From Nocardia huaxiensis (lineage in GTDB: Bacteria > Actinomycetota > Actinomycetes > Mycobacteriales > Mycobacteriaceae): a stretch of DNA of 64,000 bases. The notes under the pieces were generated by a model. It saw nothing but the letters and a program-made list of their open reading frames with translations. It made no database searches and was not told where the DNA came from. The position numbers and the translations under genes were made by a program. The stretch lies in contig NZ_CP059399.1 in NCBI RefSeq assembly GCF_013744875.1, positions 7,998,001-8,062,000 of the forward strand. The letters are read 5' to 3'. How positions within the stretch are numbered: position 1 is the first letter of the stretch; every line of letters starts with the position of its first letter. Shown here piece by piece: positions 56,199 through 64,000 of this stretch.

Positions 56199-57253
56199 CG
56201 CACCGCTCCGATCATGCGCAGGCCGGCGATGATGCTGTCGGCCTGATCGTCCCGGGACACCGAATCGGTCTGCACCGCAGTGACATTCACCTTCGGTCCG
56301 GCCTCCAGCCAGGGAATCAGCTTGTCCCGCAACAGGGATACGAACATCGACAGGTTGGACGGCTTGGACAGGTCCAGCGGCTGACCGGACAGGGCCAGCG
56401 GCGCGAACGCCTGCACCGCCGCGTCACCGGAATTCGCGAGCGGGCCCAGCCACACCAGCGACGAACCCAATTGCCCCAGGCAGGCGAAGATCTGGGTGAC
56501 GCCGCGAATCGAGTTGGTGACACCGGTCATGGTGTCCACCGACTCCTGCGACAGCTGATGGTCCAGGAAGTCGATGCGGTCGCGCAGCACCTGCGCGTTC
56601 ACCCCGAGACCGTTCAGCAGCGAGTCGACCGAGTCCAGATTCGCCGCCAGATCGATGGCATTGCTGCCCGCGTTCTGGGCGATGCGCGCCGTCTCCTTGG
56701 GATCGGCGGGCAGCACGGCATTGAAGCGAGCGATGATGTCCTGCAACTGATTCACCGCCCCGCCCTGGGTGAAGGCGGCCAGCGCGGCCATGGTGTCCTC
56801 GAGCTGCACCGGCGGACGGGTGTGCTCCTGGGTGATGGTGCCGTCGGCCTGCAGCAGCTTGCCGAAACCGTCGGGCGGCGTGGTGAGCGCCAGGTGGATG
56901 TCACCGAGCACGGTGTTCTGCCGCAGTTCGGCCACCGTGGTGGTGGGCAGCTGCACCTTCGACGAAATATCGGCGTCCACAACGACATAGCCGCCGCGGC
57001 CGCCGGACTTGCTCGACTCCACCACGCGCACCCCGGCCACCGAGCCGACCTGCGCGCCATTGGCGATGACCTTCGCGCGTGCGGGCAGATTCAGCACGTT
57101 CGCGAACTCGATGTGAATGCGGTAGGTCGGTCCGGACACCGTGGTGCCGGGCACCGGCACCGAGGACGGGTCGAAGGCACAGCCGCCGACACCCACCAGA
57201 ACACCCGCGGCCAGCAGCGCCGCGCCCAGGCGCTTGGTCACGTGAATCCTCAT
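56195..57253 (-). CDS. mceE: Mce family lipoprotein MceE
   Basis: A 352-residue MCE protein. The lipobox VGVGGC with C25 marks it as the lipoprotein of the operon, as in LprK and other MceE proteins. Then comes the MCE domain (FANVLNLPARAKVIANGAQVGSVAGV) and a helical region. It overlaps mceD and mceF by four bases each, so translation is coupled. Confidence 0.92.
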   Translation of the reverse strand: MRIHVTKRLGAALLAAGVLVGVGGCAFDPSSVPVPGTTVSGPTYRIHIEFANVLNLPARAKVIANGAQVGSVAGVRVVESSKSGGRGGYVVVDADISSKVQLPTTTVAELRQNTVLGDIHLALTTPPDGFGKLLQADGTITQEHTRPPVQLEDTMAALAAFTQGGAVNQLQDIIARFNAVLPADPKETARIAQNAGSNAIDLAANLDSVDSLLNGLGVNAQVLRDRIDFLDHQLSQESVDTMTGVTNSIRGVTQIFACLGQLGSSLVWLGPLANSGDAAVQAFAPLALSGQPLDLSKPSNLSMFVSLLRDKLIPWLEAGPKVNVTAVQTDSVSRDDQADSIIAGLRMIGAVR

Positions 57254-58212
57254 CGCACACCTGCCATTCCGAGCGCCCCCGGCAGGGACATGCCATTGCT
57301 CATCATCGATTGCGCGGAATTCGTGAGCACCGGCAGTTTCAACATGATCTCCGACAGCGAGCCCACATTGGCGCGCAGCAGGCGCACCAGCGGCAGGGTG
57401 TCGTCCAGCGCCCGCATGATCGGGTCACCGGCAATGGTCACCAGATCGTTGAGCATGGGCAGGGCCTGGCCGAGCCGATCGATCAATTCCGCACCGGGAC
57501 CGATCAATTCGGTGCTGGCATTGTTCAGCGCCGGAGCCAGGCGCAGCAGCATGGAGCGCAGATCGCCCCAGTGCGCCTCGACCTTCTCACCGACCGAGGC
57601 GAAGGCGTCGAAAATGCCTGCCAGATGGCCGATGTCGGCATCGGGCTGGGACAGCGCCGAGCCCAGCTTCTTCACGATCTCGTTGATCTGCGGGCCCGCG
57701 CCGACCGTCGCGGCATCCAGTGCGGACAGGCCGTGCTCCAGCGCGTCCGGAGCTTCGGCCTGCTGCAACTGCGCGGACAGGTCCGCCAGCGCCGTCAGGG
57801 TTTCGGTGATGCTCTTGGGCGTGAGGGTCTTGGTGATGCAGTCGCCGGGATTCCACGTCGCGGTGTTCTTGCCGCTGAACAGCACCGCCAGATTGCGGTC
57901 CGCCACAATGGAATCCGCGACCGTGGTGGCGGCGGCATCGGCGTAGACGGGGTACTCCGCGTCCACCTCGAAGCCGACCTTCACCTTGGCGCCCTCGGAT
58001 TCGATGGAGGTCACCGTGCCCACCGGGATGCCCCGCATGGTCACCTTGTTGCCCACGTACAGGCCCACCGCGTCCGGCATGAGCGCGCAGTACGCCTGGG
58101 TCTTCTTCATGGGATCGAAGTAGAGGAAGTAGCCGACCACGGCCAGCACCACCACGAGTACCGCACCGGCGACCGACATGAACGCCTGCGATCCGAGCAT
58201 GCGCTTGAGCAT
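57250..58212 (-). CDS. mceD: Mce family protein MceD
   Basis: A 320-residue MCE subunit. It has a membrane helix (FMSVAGAVLVVVLAVVGYFLYF) and the MCE domain (LMPDAVGLYVGNKVTMRGIPVGTVTSIESEG) with two cysteines (CALMP, GDC). ATG 58212 overlaps the mceC stop by one base and has AAGGA about 6 nt before it; the longer frame from 58242 lies inside mceC and is not used. Confidence 0.9.
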   Translation of the reverse strand: MLKRMLGSQAFMSVAGAVLVVVLAVVGYFLYFDPMKKTQAYCALMPDAVGLYVGNKVTMRGIPVGTVTSIESEGAKVKVGFEVDAEYPVYADAAATTVADSIVADRNLAVLFSGKNTATWNPGDCITKTLTPKSITETLTALADLSAQLQQAEAPDALEHGLSALDAATVGAGPQINEIVKKLGSALSQPDADIGHLAGIFDAFASVGEKVEAHWGDLRSMLLRLAPALNNASTELIGPGAELIDRLGQALPMLNDLVTIAGDPIMRALDDTLPLVRLLRANVGSLSEIMLKLPVLTNSAQSMMSNGMSLPGALGMAGVR

Positions 58213-59213
58213 CAGCAGTCCTTCCCGGGCACCGGAATGCACACCTGCGGGGCCGCCGCGGCTTGGTCGGTGCCGCCCTCGGCCGGGACCATGAGCTCGG
58301 TCAGCTTGGTTTGCAGGCTCTGCGCGGCGGTCAGCGTGGGCGCGAACCGCGTGCCGAGCTGCTCCAGCTGCGAGATCGCGTCCTCCAGTTTGGGTTTCAG
58401 CGATTCGTCCCAGGCCGGCTGCGCACCGGCCAGGCGGCCCACCACATCGCTGAGCAGGCGGATGGCCTCGGCCATCTCGGCGTGCTTGTCGTTCAGAATG
58501 GTGACCAGCATGTTGGCGTTGTCCATGAGCCGGCCCAGATGGGACTTCGCGCCGTCGTACATGCGCACGTATTCGTCCGCCACCGCAACGGCATTCGACA
58601 CCTGGGTGCGCTGACGTTCCAGCGCGTCCACATAGGTGTTCACCGTGGCGAGGGTGGTGCGCAGGCTCTCCGGAGCGGCGTCGATGGACCCGGCGAGTGC
58701 GGACAGGTTCTGGTTCAGGGTGCTGCCGTCGATCTTGGACAGCGGGGTGGCCGCGTCCTGGAAGGTCTGAACCAGACTGTAGGGCAGGCGAACTCGCTCC
58801 ATCGGGATGGCGGAGTCACCCAGGGGCTTGTCCCCGGCCGGGAACAGCGCCACATAGTGACCGCCCACGATGGTGAGCATGCGAATGTCGAGCGAGGTCT
58901 GATCACCCAGGAACACATTGGAATTCACGGTGAACCGCATGACCACGCGATCCGGCTTCAGGTCGAGGGATTTCACCTCGCCCACCGAGATGCCGGCGAT
59001 GCGCACATCGTCCCCGGCCTTCACCGACTGCGCCTCGGACAGTTCCGCGGTGTAGGTCTGCTTGCCCAGCGGCAGAATGTAGACCGCGCCCGCGCCGAGC
59101 AGCAGCACCAGCACCACCGCCGCGCCGATGATGCCGCGGCGCAGTTCCCGCTTCTTGCGGGTCTCTTCGTCGATGACCTGATCCTTGCGAATCAGCCACC
59201 GCGGCAGTCTCAT
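58212..59213 (-). CDS. mceC: Mce family protein MceC
   Basis: A 333-residue MCE subunit. A charged start (RKDQVIDEETRKKRELRR) precedes one helix (IIGAAVVLVLLLGAGAVYIL) and the MCE domain (SEAQSVKAGDDVRIAGISVGEVKSLDL), followed by a long helical part. ATG 59213 overlaps the mceB stop in an ATGA; ATG 59222 is an alternative with a better AGGTGG site. Confidence 0.88.
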   Translation of the reverse strand: MRLPRWLIRKDQVIDEETRKKRELRRGIIGAAVVLVLLLGAGAVYILPLGKQTYTAELSEAQSVKAGDDVRIAGISVGEVKSLDLKPDRVVMRFTVNSNVFLGDQTSLDIRMLTIVGGHYVALFPAGDKPLGDSAIPMERVRLPYSLVQTFQDAATPLSKIDGSTLNQNLSALAGSIDAAPESLRTTLATVNTYVDALERQRTQVSNAVAVADEYVRMYDGAKSHLGRLMDNANMLVTILNDKHAEMAEAIRLLSDVVGRLAGAQPAWDESLKPKLEDAISQLEQLGTRFAPTLTAAQSLQTKLTELMVPAEGGTDQAAAAPQVCIPVPGKDC

Positions 59214-60208
59214 CCGTTGCATATCGCCACCTGCTGTCCCGAGGCGAGCACCTGCACCATGCCCGGCACTTGCGCATTCCCCTTGCTGCACACCGGCTTC
59301 CAGCCGCTCGGGCTGGACGGCAGCGCGGCATCGGCGGCGGCCAGCACGGCGGGCAACCGGCCGAACACCTCCACGGCCTCCTTGGCGTCGGGGAAGATCT
59401 TGCGGATCAGCGCATCCACATCACTGCCGCTGCTGATGCCGAGCGTGCGCAGCAGATTGTCGATCGGCCGCAGCACCGACGGCGCGGTGGCCGCGAATTG
59501 CGCCAGGCCGCCGATGTTCTCGTTCAGCGCCTCGAAGATATTGGTGAGCTGGGCCAGCAGCGGCACCAGATAGTGCACCCGGCCGCTGAGCCGATCCGAC
59601 AGCTCCGACATATTGCGGATGAGCGTGCCGATCACCTGCTGGCGATTGTCCACATACGAGGCCAGCTTGCCGATGGCGTCCATGGCCGGGCCCACGCCCT
59701 GCCCGTCGCCCTCGATCAAAGCGACCATGCTGGCGGAGAACTGGTTGATGGCCTCCGGGGAAATGGTGGCCAGCACCGGCTTCAGACCGTTGAACAGCTG
59801 CGTCACGTCGAAAGACGGCACGGTGTGGTCGGTTCCGATGCGCGCGTCCGCCGGCAGGCGGGTGCCCGGCGTGGGCTGCTGCTGCAGATCGATGTACCGC
59901 TGACCGGTCAGATTCTGGTACCGGATGGCCAGCTTGGAGTTGTCGTAGATGGGCGCATCGGTCTTGAGCGACAGGCCGACTCGCGCCTGCGCACCCTCCA
60001 GCTCGATGCTCTTCACCTTGCCCACCTGCACGCCGTACATGCGCACGTCGTCGCCGACCTTGAGGCCGTTGGCGTCGGCGAACAGCGCGTCGTGCATTTC
60101 GGTCTCACCGGCGACCGGCCGCTGAATCGCGGTGATCACCAGCATGAGCACCACCACGATCACGGCGGCGAACAGACCCAGCCGCCAGGCCGCTGCCTTC
60201 ACACTCAT
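59210..60208 (-). CDS. mceB: Mce family protein MceB
   Basis: A 332-residue MCE subunit. It has helix LGLFAAVIVVVLMLVITAI (10-28) and the MCE domain (FADANGLKVGDDVRMYGVQVGKVKSIEL), then GQRYIDLQQ and a helical region. A C-terminal cysteine pair (KPVCSKGN, VAICNG) may bridge. The ATG overlaps the mceA stop by four bases. Confidence 0.9.
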   Translation of the reverse strand: MSVKAAAWRLGLFAAVIVVVLMLVITAIQRPVAGETEMHDALFADANGLKVGDDVRMYGVQVGKVKSIELEGAQARVGLSLKTDAPIYDNSKLAIRYQNLTGQRYIDLQQQPTPGTRLPADARIGTDHTVPSFDVTQLFNGLKPVLATISPEAINQFSASMVALIEGDGQGVGPAMDAIGKLASYVDNRQQVIGTLIRNMSELSDRLSGRVHYLVPLLAQLTNIFEALNENIGGLAQFAATAPSVLRPIDNLLRTLGISSGSDVDALIRKIFPDAKEAVEVFGRLPAVLAAADAALPSSPSGWKPVCSKGNAQVPGMVQVLASGQQVAICNG

Positions 60209-61221
60209 CGCGCACCTCCCAGCAGCGGCACGGCAATGGCGGGCACGCCCTTCAGCTCGAGCTCCACATTCAATCCCTGGCCCGTGAAAGCGGAGTTCAA
60301 GCGCTGCAACAGGATTCGCAGTTCGGACTCCGTCTGCGCGGGCTGCGGCACCATCTGCGCCAGCACATTGAGCAGCGGCACCAGCATGTCGGTGGTGCCG
60401 GACAGCTGCGTTCCGGCCACGTTCAAGGTGTTCGCGAGCACCGGCAGCAGCTGGCCCGTCACGATCGCGACACCCTGGTCGTAGGACTCCCGATCGGTCT
60501 GCAACCGCTCCATGCTGCGGATGAGATCGACCACCTGCACGGTCGCGCCCGCGAACTGGCCGCCGCCGTCGAAGGCCGGGCCGAGCGTGCCGACAAGCTG
60601 TGACAGCGGCATCTTCTGGTTGTCGGCGATCACCCGCTGCGCGGTGATGAGCGCCTGCGCCAGCGGTGTCAGCGCCTGGGTGTCGGCGGCGGCCTGCGCG
60701 ATGACCGAGGCCATCTGCGGGGTCAGCACCGAGCCGCCGACCTGCGACATGCTGCGCAGGATCGAGCCCATGGTGGCGTCGTAGACGTCCTTGCTCTTGC
60801 GCCCGGTCAGGTCGATCACCGCACCGGCGCGCAGCGGCGAACCGCCCGCGCCAGTGCGCAATTCGATCTCGCTGATGCCGAACAGGTTGGCCGGCGCGTA
60901 GTCCACCAGCAGGCTGTCGTCCAGGCCGAACAGCCGAGAATCGTCCAGCCGCAGGTCGATTCGCTGCGTGCCGCGCGCGTCCGGCGTGATCTCGGTGACC
61001 TTGCCGATCACCACGCCATTGGCCCGCACCTCGGTGCCGACCAGCACGCCGTCACCGATCTGCTCGGTGCGCAGCGAGATATCCATGCCCTCGGCGGGTT
61101 TGGCGGAGCGGTACAGCGACCACGCGGCCGCCACCACGACCACCAGCGCGATGGCGATCGCGCCCACCGCCATGGACCGCTTCCGGTCCACGGCCACACC
61201 CGGCATTCCGTAGTTCGGCAT
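60205..61221 (-). CDS. mceA: Mce family protein MceA
   Basis: A 338-residue MCE subunit, shorter than many MceA proteins of mycobacteria (about 400-450), lacking their long C-terminal tail. It has helix AVGAIAIALVVVVAAAWSLY (18-37) and the MCE domain (RTEQIGDGVLVGTEVRANGVVIGKVTEITPD). It begins three bases after yrbEB. It is the first periplasmic subunit of the importer. Confidence 0.9.
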   Translation of the reverse strand: MPNYGMPGVAVDRKRSMAVGAIAIALVVVVAAAWSLYRSAKPAEGMDISLRTEQIGDGVLVGTEVRANGVVIGKVTEITPDARGTQRIDLRLDDSRLFGLDDSLLVDYAPANLFGISEIELRTGAGGSPLRAGAVIDLTGRKSKDVYDATMGSILRSMSQVGGSVLTPQMASVIAQAAADTQALTPLAQALITAQRVIADNQKMPLSQLVGTLGPAFDGGGQFAGATVQVVDLIRSMERLQTDRESYDQGVAIVTGQLLPVLANTLNVAGTQLSGTTDMLVPLLNVLAQMVPQPAQTESELRILLQRLNSAFTGQGLNVELELKGVPAIAVPLLGGAR

Positions 61222-61224
61222 CCC

Positions 61225-62088
61225 CTACCCCGTGAACGTGATGGCCGAGTTGAATCCCCACAGCCCGAGCGAGAGCACCATGTCCATGGCGATGATCGCG
61301 ACCGAGCTGGCGCGCACCGCCTTACCGGACGCGATGCCCACACCCTCGGGGCCGCCGGTGGCGAAAAAGCCGTAGTAGCAGTGGATCAGGATGACGACCA
61401 CCGCGAAGATGGCCACCTTCACCACCGCGGCGATCACATCGAACCCGGCGACGAACTGGAAGAAGTAATGGTCGTACACGCCCGCTGAGGAGCCGTGCAC
61501 CAGCGTGATCAGGCCGCGACAGGCCGCGTACGACAGGATCAGCGCGATCAGGAAGGTCGGAATGATGGCCACCGCGCCCGCGATGACGCGGGTCGTGACC
61601 ACGAACGGCACCGACCGCAGCCCGAGCGACTCGATGGCGTCGATCTCCTCGGAGATGCGCATCGACCCGATCTCGGCCGTCATGCGGCAACCCGCCTGTG
61701 CGGCAAAGCCGATGGCCGCCGCGATCGGGGCCAGCTCACGCGTGGTGGCGTACGCCGACACCAGACCGGTCACCGGGCCCATGCCCAGCATGTCCAGCGT
61801 CGCGAAGGATTCCACCGCCACCGACGCGCCCATGACCAGGCCGAGCACGATCATCATGGGCACGGTCCCGCCGCCCACGATGATGGAGCCGCGACCCCAG
61901 GTCATATTGGTGATGGCGCGCATGGTCTCGTCGCGATACCGCTTGAGCGTCAACGGAATCGACGACAGCACCTGCCACACGAACGACAGCACGAAGCCGA
62001 GGTTCTCGACCCGGCGCAGAATCAGCCCGCGCTTGCGGTAGAAGCGCGCGAGGAAGCCCAGTCCCTTCGGGACGTACGTAGCGGACAT
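61225..62088 (-). CDS. yrbEB: YrbE-type permease subunit B
   Basis: A 287-residue MlaE-family integral membrane permease. Hydrophobic segments are interspersed with the conserved EIGSMRISEEIDAIESLGL loop, the coupling region contacting the ATPase. The ATG overlaps the stop of the preceding permease (TGATG). The ATPase Mkl/MceG is usually encoded elsewhere and is not in the window. Confidence 0.93.
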   Translation of the reverse strand: MSATYVPKGLGFLARFYRKRGLILRRVENLGFVLSFVWQVLSSIPLTLKRYRDETMRAITNMTWGRGSIIVGGGTVPMMIVLGLVMGASVAVESFATLDMLGMGPVTGLVSAYATTRELAPIAAAIGFAAQAGCRMTAEIGSMRISEEIDAIESLGLRSVPFVVTTRVIAGAVAIIPTFLIALILSYAACRGLITLVHGSSAGVYDHYFFQFVAGFDVIAAVVKVAIFAVVVILIHCYYGFFATGGPEGVGIASGKAVRASSVAIIAMDMVLSLGLWGFNSAITFTG

Positions 62089-62942
62089 CAAGCCAGCCTT
62101 GTCGGCAGAAACATGGCGGTGATCTGGGTCGCCACCAGGTTGACGGTCACGATGGAGACGACCGAGAGCACCACGGCCGCATTGACGGCGTCGGCCACGC
62201 CGCGCGGGCCGCCCTTGGCCTCGAGCCCGCGCTGGCAGGCGATGATCACCACGATGAAGCCGAAGATGACGGCCTTCACCAGCGACACCCACACATCGGC
62301 GGTGGTGGTGAAGGAGCCGAAGGTGGCCCAGTAGCTGCCGGGCGTCACGCCCTGGCCGCCGATGGCCACCACGTATCCGGCGAGCACGCCCACGAAGATG
62401 ATGAGCACGTTCAGCAGCGGGGCCACGAACAGCATGGCCACCATGCGCGGGATCACCAGCCGGTGAATCGGGCTGATGCCCATGGTGTTCAGCGCGTCGA
62501 TCTCCTCGCGGATGGTGCGCGCGCCGAGATCCGCGGCCAGGGCCGCCGCGCCCGCGCCGCCGAGCAGGAAGCCGGTGGCCAGCGGTGCGCCCTGCTTGAT
62601 GACGCCGAGGCCGCCGGTCGCGCCGAGCAGCGAGTCCGCGCCGAGGGTGTGGATGAGGTTGCCGACCTGGACCGAGACGATCACACCGAATGGAATCGCC
62701 ATGAGGATGGCCGGAATCGCGGTGACCGTCACCAGCCGCCAGGCCTGGAGGATCGCTTCCTTCCACTGGAACTCGCGGCGCGCGATATCGGTGACGGTGC
62801 CGAGCACCGACTCCTGCGCAATACCGGCGGCTCGGCCGAAGGTGCGGAGCGAGGCCACCACGGTGCCGGAGAAGTTGTCGCGGACGATGCGGACGGCACT
62901 GTCCTTGCCGACGACGCGGTCCTTGTTCAGGGCCCGCGTCAC
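62088..62942 (-). CDS. yrbEA: YrbE-type permease subunit A
   Basis: A 284-residue MlaE-family permease. It has about five hydrophobic segments and the loop DLGARTIREEIDALNTMGISP. The start is GTG 62942 with no clear ribosome site; it opens the mce operon, and a 409-bp region without genes lies upstream. Confidence 0.9.
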   Translation of the reverse strand: MTRALNKDRVVGKDSAVRIVRDNFSGTVVASLRTFGRAAGIAQESVLGTVTDIARREFQWKEAILQAWRLVTVTAIPAILMAIPFGVIVSVQVGNLIHTLGADSLLGATGGLGVIKQGAPLATGFLLGGAGAAALAADLGARTIREEIDALNTMGISPIHRLVIPRMVAMLFVAPLLNVLIIFVGVLAGYVVAIGGQGVTPGSYWATFGSFTTTADVWVSLVKAVIFGFIVVIIACQRGLEAKGGPRGVADAVNAAVVLSVVSIVTVNLVATQITAMFLPTRLA

Positions 62943-63351
62943 AGCGGGACTACTTCATCAGGTCGCCGGATCCGGCGGGGGGTGACCAGCTTCAAAACTC
63001 TTCTCCGTGATCGGCAACACTGCCTGCCCACCAAGCTAATGGTTACTGGCAGTTACAACAAATCGGGATCGGGTGTGACCGGGACCGCCAAGCTACCAGC
63101 GGGTAGATCGGCTGTCGAACCTGATCAGTTCACCATTTCCGCATGTGAAGGCCAGTTCTGGAACTTGTTATCAGAGCCGATTCGCTATCAATATGACGCA
63201 CGACACGCCGAACACGATTGTTCGTCGACACGCCGCAAAGCGCGCTTAGTAATACCTAACGCCCGATGGAAGTGAACTGTCAGCAACCGAGATTCGGGTG
63301 GTCAGATGCACAGGCGATCCACCCATTCGAGGTGCCATCTGCCAGCGGGAC
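62943..63351. other. Gene-free region upstream of the mce operon
   Basis: About 400 bp, more AT-rich than its surroundings, with no frame of coding character. It should hold the mce promoter. The only structure I see is the 63201-63235 repeat cluster; no regulator gene adjoins it, unlike most other operons in the window. Confidence 0.6.
63201..63235. promoter_or_regulatory. Palindrome CGAACA-CGAT-TGTTCG flanked by direct repeats
   Basis: The 16-bp perfect palindrome (63209-63224) lies between two copies of CGACACGCCG (63201-63210 and 63226-63235). It lies about 260 bp upstream of yrbEA and 130 bp upstream of the NTF2-like gene and may serve either. Confidence 0.45.
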
Positions 63352-63591
63352 GTGTTCACTGGCCGTGTGGATAAGACGGTGTCCGCAGTCGTACACGCCA
63401 TCGAGGCCGGCGACTGGACCGCATTCGCGAAACTCGTTCACCCCTACGTGCACTGGACCGAGGATGGGACCACCACCCGCGGCCGCACCCGGGTCATGGC
63501 GCGGCTGTCCGGTGAACCCGAGACGGACGCGGCCCGCCCGGCACGCTCCTACGAACTGCGCGACGGGCAGGTCTATCGCTGGACCGTCTAA
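63352..63591 (+). CDS. Small NTF2/SnoaL-like protein
   Basis: About 79 residues with a recognisable half of an NTF2-like fold (VVHAIEAGDWTAFAKLVHPYVHWTEDGTTTRGRTRVMARL, ending ELRDGQVYRWTV). Start choice is uncertain: GTG 63352 or GTG 63367. It may be a compact family member or a worn remnant. It converges with the antiporter gene, overlapping it by four bases. Confidence 0.6.
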   Translation: MFTGRVDKTVSAVVHAIEAGDWTAFAKLVHPYVHWTEDGTTTRGRTRVMARLSGEPETDAARPARSYELRDGQVYRWTV

Positions 63592-64000
63592 GGGCTGACC
63601 GCCAGGAACACGAACGCGGAGAACAGCACCAGATGCACGCCGCCCTGCAGTAGCGTCGCGCGGCCGGGAACCACGGTGAGCGCGCCGACCACCACGGTCA
63701 GCGCCAGCAGCACCATCTGCGTCGCGCCCAGGCCGAGCATGAGCGGGCCCTCGATCCAGATCGAGGCCAGCGCCACCGCCGGAATCGTCAGGCCGATGCT
63801 CGCCATGGCCGAACCCAGCGCCAGATTCAGGCTGATCTGCACGCGGTCGCGACGCGCCGCCCGCACGGCCGCGATGGTTTCCGGCAGCAGCACCAGCAGG
63901 GCGATCACCACACCGACCGCCGAATGCGGCAGACCCGCCGCCTCGATGCCGTCCTCGATGGACGGCGAGACCACCTTGGCCAGTCCGACCACGCCGATCA
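63588..64000 (-). CDS. Calcium/proton exchanger ChaA-like, N-terminus beyond window
   Basis: The frame is open to the window edge; 137 codons of the C-terminal part are visible. LLVLLPETIAAVRAARRDRVQISLNLALGSAMASIGLTIPAVAL holds the acidic motif and glycine/serine run typical of the second repeat of Ca2+/H+ antiporters such as ChaA, with four hydrophobic segments. It would exchange cytosolic calcium or sodium for protons. The start is outside the window. Confidence 0.82.
   Translation of the reverse strand, partial: IGVVGLAKVVSPSIEDGIEAAGLPHSAVGVVIALLVLLPETIAAVRAARRDRVQISLNLALGSAMASIGLTIPAVALASIWIEGPLMLGLGATQMVLLALTVVVGALTVVPGRATLLQGGVHLVLFSAFVFLAVSP

Noticed and set aside
63209..63224. A LexA (SOS) box
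   Set aside because: The arms CGAAC and GTTCG are right, but they are 6 bp apart, not the 4 bp of the actinobacterial consensus.

Overview
The window is GC-rich, densely coded actinobacterial chromosome, most probably Nocardia or a close mycolic-acid relative such as Rhodococcus. The signs are a complete yrbE-mce operon, an Lsr2 nucleoid protein, a FadD32-type fatty acyl-AMP ligase beside a KasA-type synthase and a DesA-type desaturase, a ChoD-type cholesterol oxidase, an alkB-rubredoxin-rubredoxin reductase cluster, a VirS/MymA-like pair, and many TetR and AraC regulators. I see no rRNA, tRNA, CRISPR array, phage or insertion sequence.

Layout. 1-5.4 kb: a minus-strand operon of two PF10118 paralogs and a Baeyer-Villiger-type flavin monooxygenase (cut by the window edge), a divergent TetR, an orphan Mce-associated protein and a second TetR. 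5.5-10.6 kb: a deleted DUF2236 (MpaB/Lcp) gene, a TetR with two identical-architecture operators, an intact Lcp-like DUF2236 oxygenase, an acyl-CoA ligase and a nitronate monooxygenase. 10.6-15.6 kb: a 90-bp inverted-repeat element, choD, a second Baeyer-Villiger enzyme, a divergent AraC regulator and an FMN reductase. 15.8-19.3 kb: a lipase, an unknown protein and an MFS exporter whose promoter carries CsoR/RicR-like sites. 19.3-22.7 kb: the alkane hydroxylation operon with its divergent TetR and a nested palindromic operator. 22.7-27.6 kb: an F420/NADP-type reductase, a PF04672 methyltransferase, a PAS-GGDEF protein, a secreted protein and an RsbR-like STAS protein. 27.6-32.2 kb: lipid genes (FAAL, KAS, desaturase). 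33.1-39.9 kb: a glycerol regulon with an IclR regulator, two divergently placed glycerol kinases, glpD and a glycerol channel. 39.9-49.2 kb: a WGR/beta-propeller protein, a thioesterase, a ClpB/ClpC-type ATPase, a giant AfsR-type regulator and lsr2. 49.3-53.6 kb: a DUF6459-like protein, a secreted protein and the MymA/VirS-like pair. 53.6-63 kb: a SnoaL-like protein and the mce operon (yrbEA-yrbEB-mceA-F plus Mce-associated gene). The right edge holds a small NTF2-like protein and a partial ChaA-type antiporter.

Taken together this is a hydrophobic-carbon island: uptake (Mce), first oxidation (AlkB, DUF2236 protein, three Baeyer-Villiger monooxygenases, ChoD), activation (acyl-CoA ligase) and diversion into envelope lipid (FAAL, KAS, desaturase), with a glycerol branch that would handle the backbone released by lipases. 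Almost every catabolic gene has its own adjacent regulator, and several intergenic regions carry palindromes good enough to name as candidate operators. Several single genes (regulators, the GGDEF protein, a secreted protein) have a -10 element only 7-8 nt before the start codon and are probably leaderless. No wholly new multi-gene system is evident. The least explained items are the PF10118 pair with a di-iron-like residue pattern, the WGR-propeller protein, and the copper/CsoR-like sites in front of an MFS exporter.
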